The notes below the pieces were generated by a model that was given only the letters and a program-made list of their open reading frames with translations, made no database searches and was not told the origin of the DNA. A stretch of 64,000 bases of DNA from Eledone cirrhosa (taxonomy: Eukaryota; Mollusca; Cephalopoda; Octopoda; Eledonidae): assembly GCA_964016885.1 (NCBI GenBank), contig OZ024743.1:349413700-349477699 (forward strand), given 5' to 3'. Shown here piece by piece: positions 62,652 through 64,000 of the stretch; positions within the stretch are counted from its first letter, which is position 1, and each line of letters begins with the position of its first letter. A program made the translations under genes and the position numbers.

Positions 62652-62696
<45 letters not shown>

Positions 62697-63384
62697 AAGT
62701 GCGAGGGGGAGAGAGATAGAGAGAGAAAAAAGAAGGCAAGAAGAACTTTCCGTGAGAATAAAAACGAGATGAAAATATTTTAAAAAGACAGCAAATAAAT
62801 TTGCATGTCTGCCTTTAAGGCACCATATTAAAGATATGAAAATAATTACACGAACAAGTAATGGCTTGAAGGCTATTTGAAAAATTCATATTAAAGTTTA
62901 TAAATGAAAATTTAATATGGATGGATGATGCTACATAGATAGAGAGATAAAAACATGCAAATTAAATAAAATAACAAAATGATACAACAAAAGTTAAATA
63001 AAGACATAATGACGTAAAAAATGAAGAGGGGGGGGGGGTGATTAGAAAAAAGAAAACAAATAAGAAAGGGTCATGTAACTTCCTGCTTATTAACAACGAC
63101 TCTTCTTCATTAAAACTGCCTAACATTAACAGCCTTCTATGTATTAACATTGTTTTAAGTGAGATAAAGGCGGCGTTTTTCTTGTAATACAAGAAATACG
63201 TAAATTAATACAGTCATCAGTTCTCAAAAATATTTGGGTAGTTATATTTTTACAAAATAATAATCAAAGGCGCTACCCCAGCATGGGTAAAGAAAAAGAG
63301 TAATAATGATATGCATGCGTGTGAGTGAACGCAGACAAATATGCATACACACGCACACAGCACCCAGACATACTCACACACAAA
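62466..63384. other. AT-rich DNA with (TA)/(CA)/(GA) tract
   Basis: (TA)n(CA)n(TA)n at 62,611-62,695 followed by GA-rich DNA to 62,735. A run of ten G lies at 63,030. No gene recognised. Confidence 0.75.
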
Positions 63385-63490
<106 letters not shown>

Positions 63491-63494
63491 AGAC

Positions 63495-63960
63495 AGACAA
63501 CGATCAAAGTATACCAAGCTAGCGTGCTGAGTGCCAGGCTGTATGGAAGCGAGGCCTGGACTCCATATTTTTGCCAAGAGCGCAGGTTTCAGCACCTTTC
63601 ATCTGCGCTGCCTCGGGAGGATCCTCGGCATTTCATAGCGGAACCAAGTCCCTAACAAGGATGACGTAGCACGGGCAGGAACTCCCACCATATTTGCCCT
63701 GCTCACAAAGAGACGTTTGCGTTGGCTTGGCCATGTTAACCACATGCGGGATGGCAAAGTGCCCAGGGACATTTTGAATGGTGGGCTTGCCACTTGTTCC
63801 GGACACACAGGAGGGCTCGGGCTCCGTTATAGCGGCGTGGTGAGGGAAGGACCTCGGCGTGTGTGGTGTTGCGCTTGCGTGTCTCCGGGGAGTGACGGCT
63901 GACCGCGACAGCTGGCAACTTGCGATCGGGTTGGCCATTGAGACATCGGACCGGAGGAGA
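63495..63960 (+). pseudogene. Non-LTR retrotransposon (LINE) ORF2 C-terminal fragment
   Basis: Plus-strand frames read VLSARLYGSEAWTPYFCQER, then (shifted) HLRCLGRILGISWRNQVPNK, TIFALLTKRRLRWLGHVNHM and GKVPRDILNGGLATCSG. LLYG-SE-(S/T/A)W, RCLRRILGI.W, RR(L/M)RWLGHV.RM.D and (I/V)P(K/R)D(I/L)L form the post-RT region of a LINE type abundant in invertebrates. The RT catalytic core is absent, so it is a 5'-truncated copy, with at least two frameshifts. It starts right after a (GA)n tract. Confidence 0.8.
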
Positions 63961-64000
63961 GAGGAGAGATGGTAGGAAAGTAGCGCAAGCAGACGTCAGA

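Overview
The window looks like non-genic DNA from a coleoid cephalopod, most likely an octopus. The reasons are several copies of a tRNA-derived SINE of the cephalopod type (box A TTGGCAGTATCGG, box B GAGTTCAAATCCC, a body containing GTCGATAAAATAAAGTACC and an end GCTGGCCTTGTGCC), very dense compound (CA)(TA)(GA)/(TG) microsatellites, and many Penelope-like and non-LTR retrotransposons. I recognise no host protein-coding gene, rRNA or functional tRNA. Almost all long reading frames are either mobile-element genes or translated microsatellites.

Positions 1-18,100 are AT-rich DNA with microsatellites, five tRNA-derived SINEs (684, 2,211, 14,504, 14,692, 15,509), several foldback or hairpin repeats (3,443; 4,349; 7,165; 10,651; 15,030; 16,955; 17,712), two head-to-head Penelope-like fragments (5,164-6,657) and a short LINE tail (10,410). 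Positions 18,125-25,612 appear to be a nest: a minus-strand Penelope-like element (PLE2) with about 390-bp inverted end repeats contains a second, plus-strand Penelope-like element (PLE1, 19,211-22,681) with its own about 330-bp inverted end repeats. PLE1 is itself interrupted by a SINE. A perfect 442-bp palindrome (18,671-19,112) sits beside PLE1. A third Penelope-like copy (minus strand) fills 26,430-28,680. Positions 28,700-36,650 hold microsatellites, one more SINE (29,735) and a small terminal-inverted-repeat element (34,697).

The most striking region is 36,658-62,412. It is about 25.7 kb of retrotransposons with no unique DNA between them, and nearly every junction is an (AAT)n microsatellite. 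Four minus-strand LINEs (copies A-D) encode a CCHC ORF1 protein and an ORF2 with an APE-type endonuclease and a reverse transcriptase that look like the Tx1 clade. Two plus-strand LINEs encode a reverse transcriptase, a zinc knuckle and a restriction-like endonuclease, as in the R4/Dong group. The arrangement is (AAT)n-[A,-]-(AAT)n-[R4-like 1,+]-(AAT)n-[B,-]-(AAT)n-[C,-]-(AAT)n-[D,- fused to R4-like 2,+]-(AAT)n. The simplest reading is that both families insert into the (AAT)n microsatellite, each with a fixed and opposite polarity, and that each insertion renews the target for the next. Copy A also has a roughly 1-kb internal inversion flanked by two direct copies of a 120-bp fused sequence.

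Positions 62,413-64,000 return to microsatellite-rich DNA and end in a plus-strand LINE C-terminal fragment. All identifications come from reading the sequence and remembered family motifs. No database search was possible.
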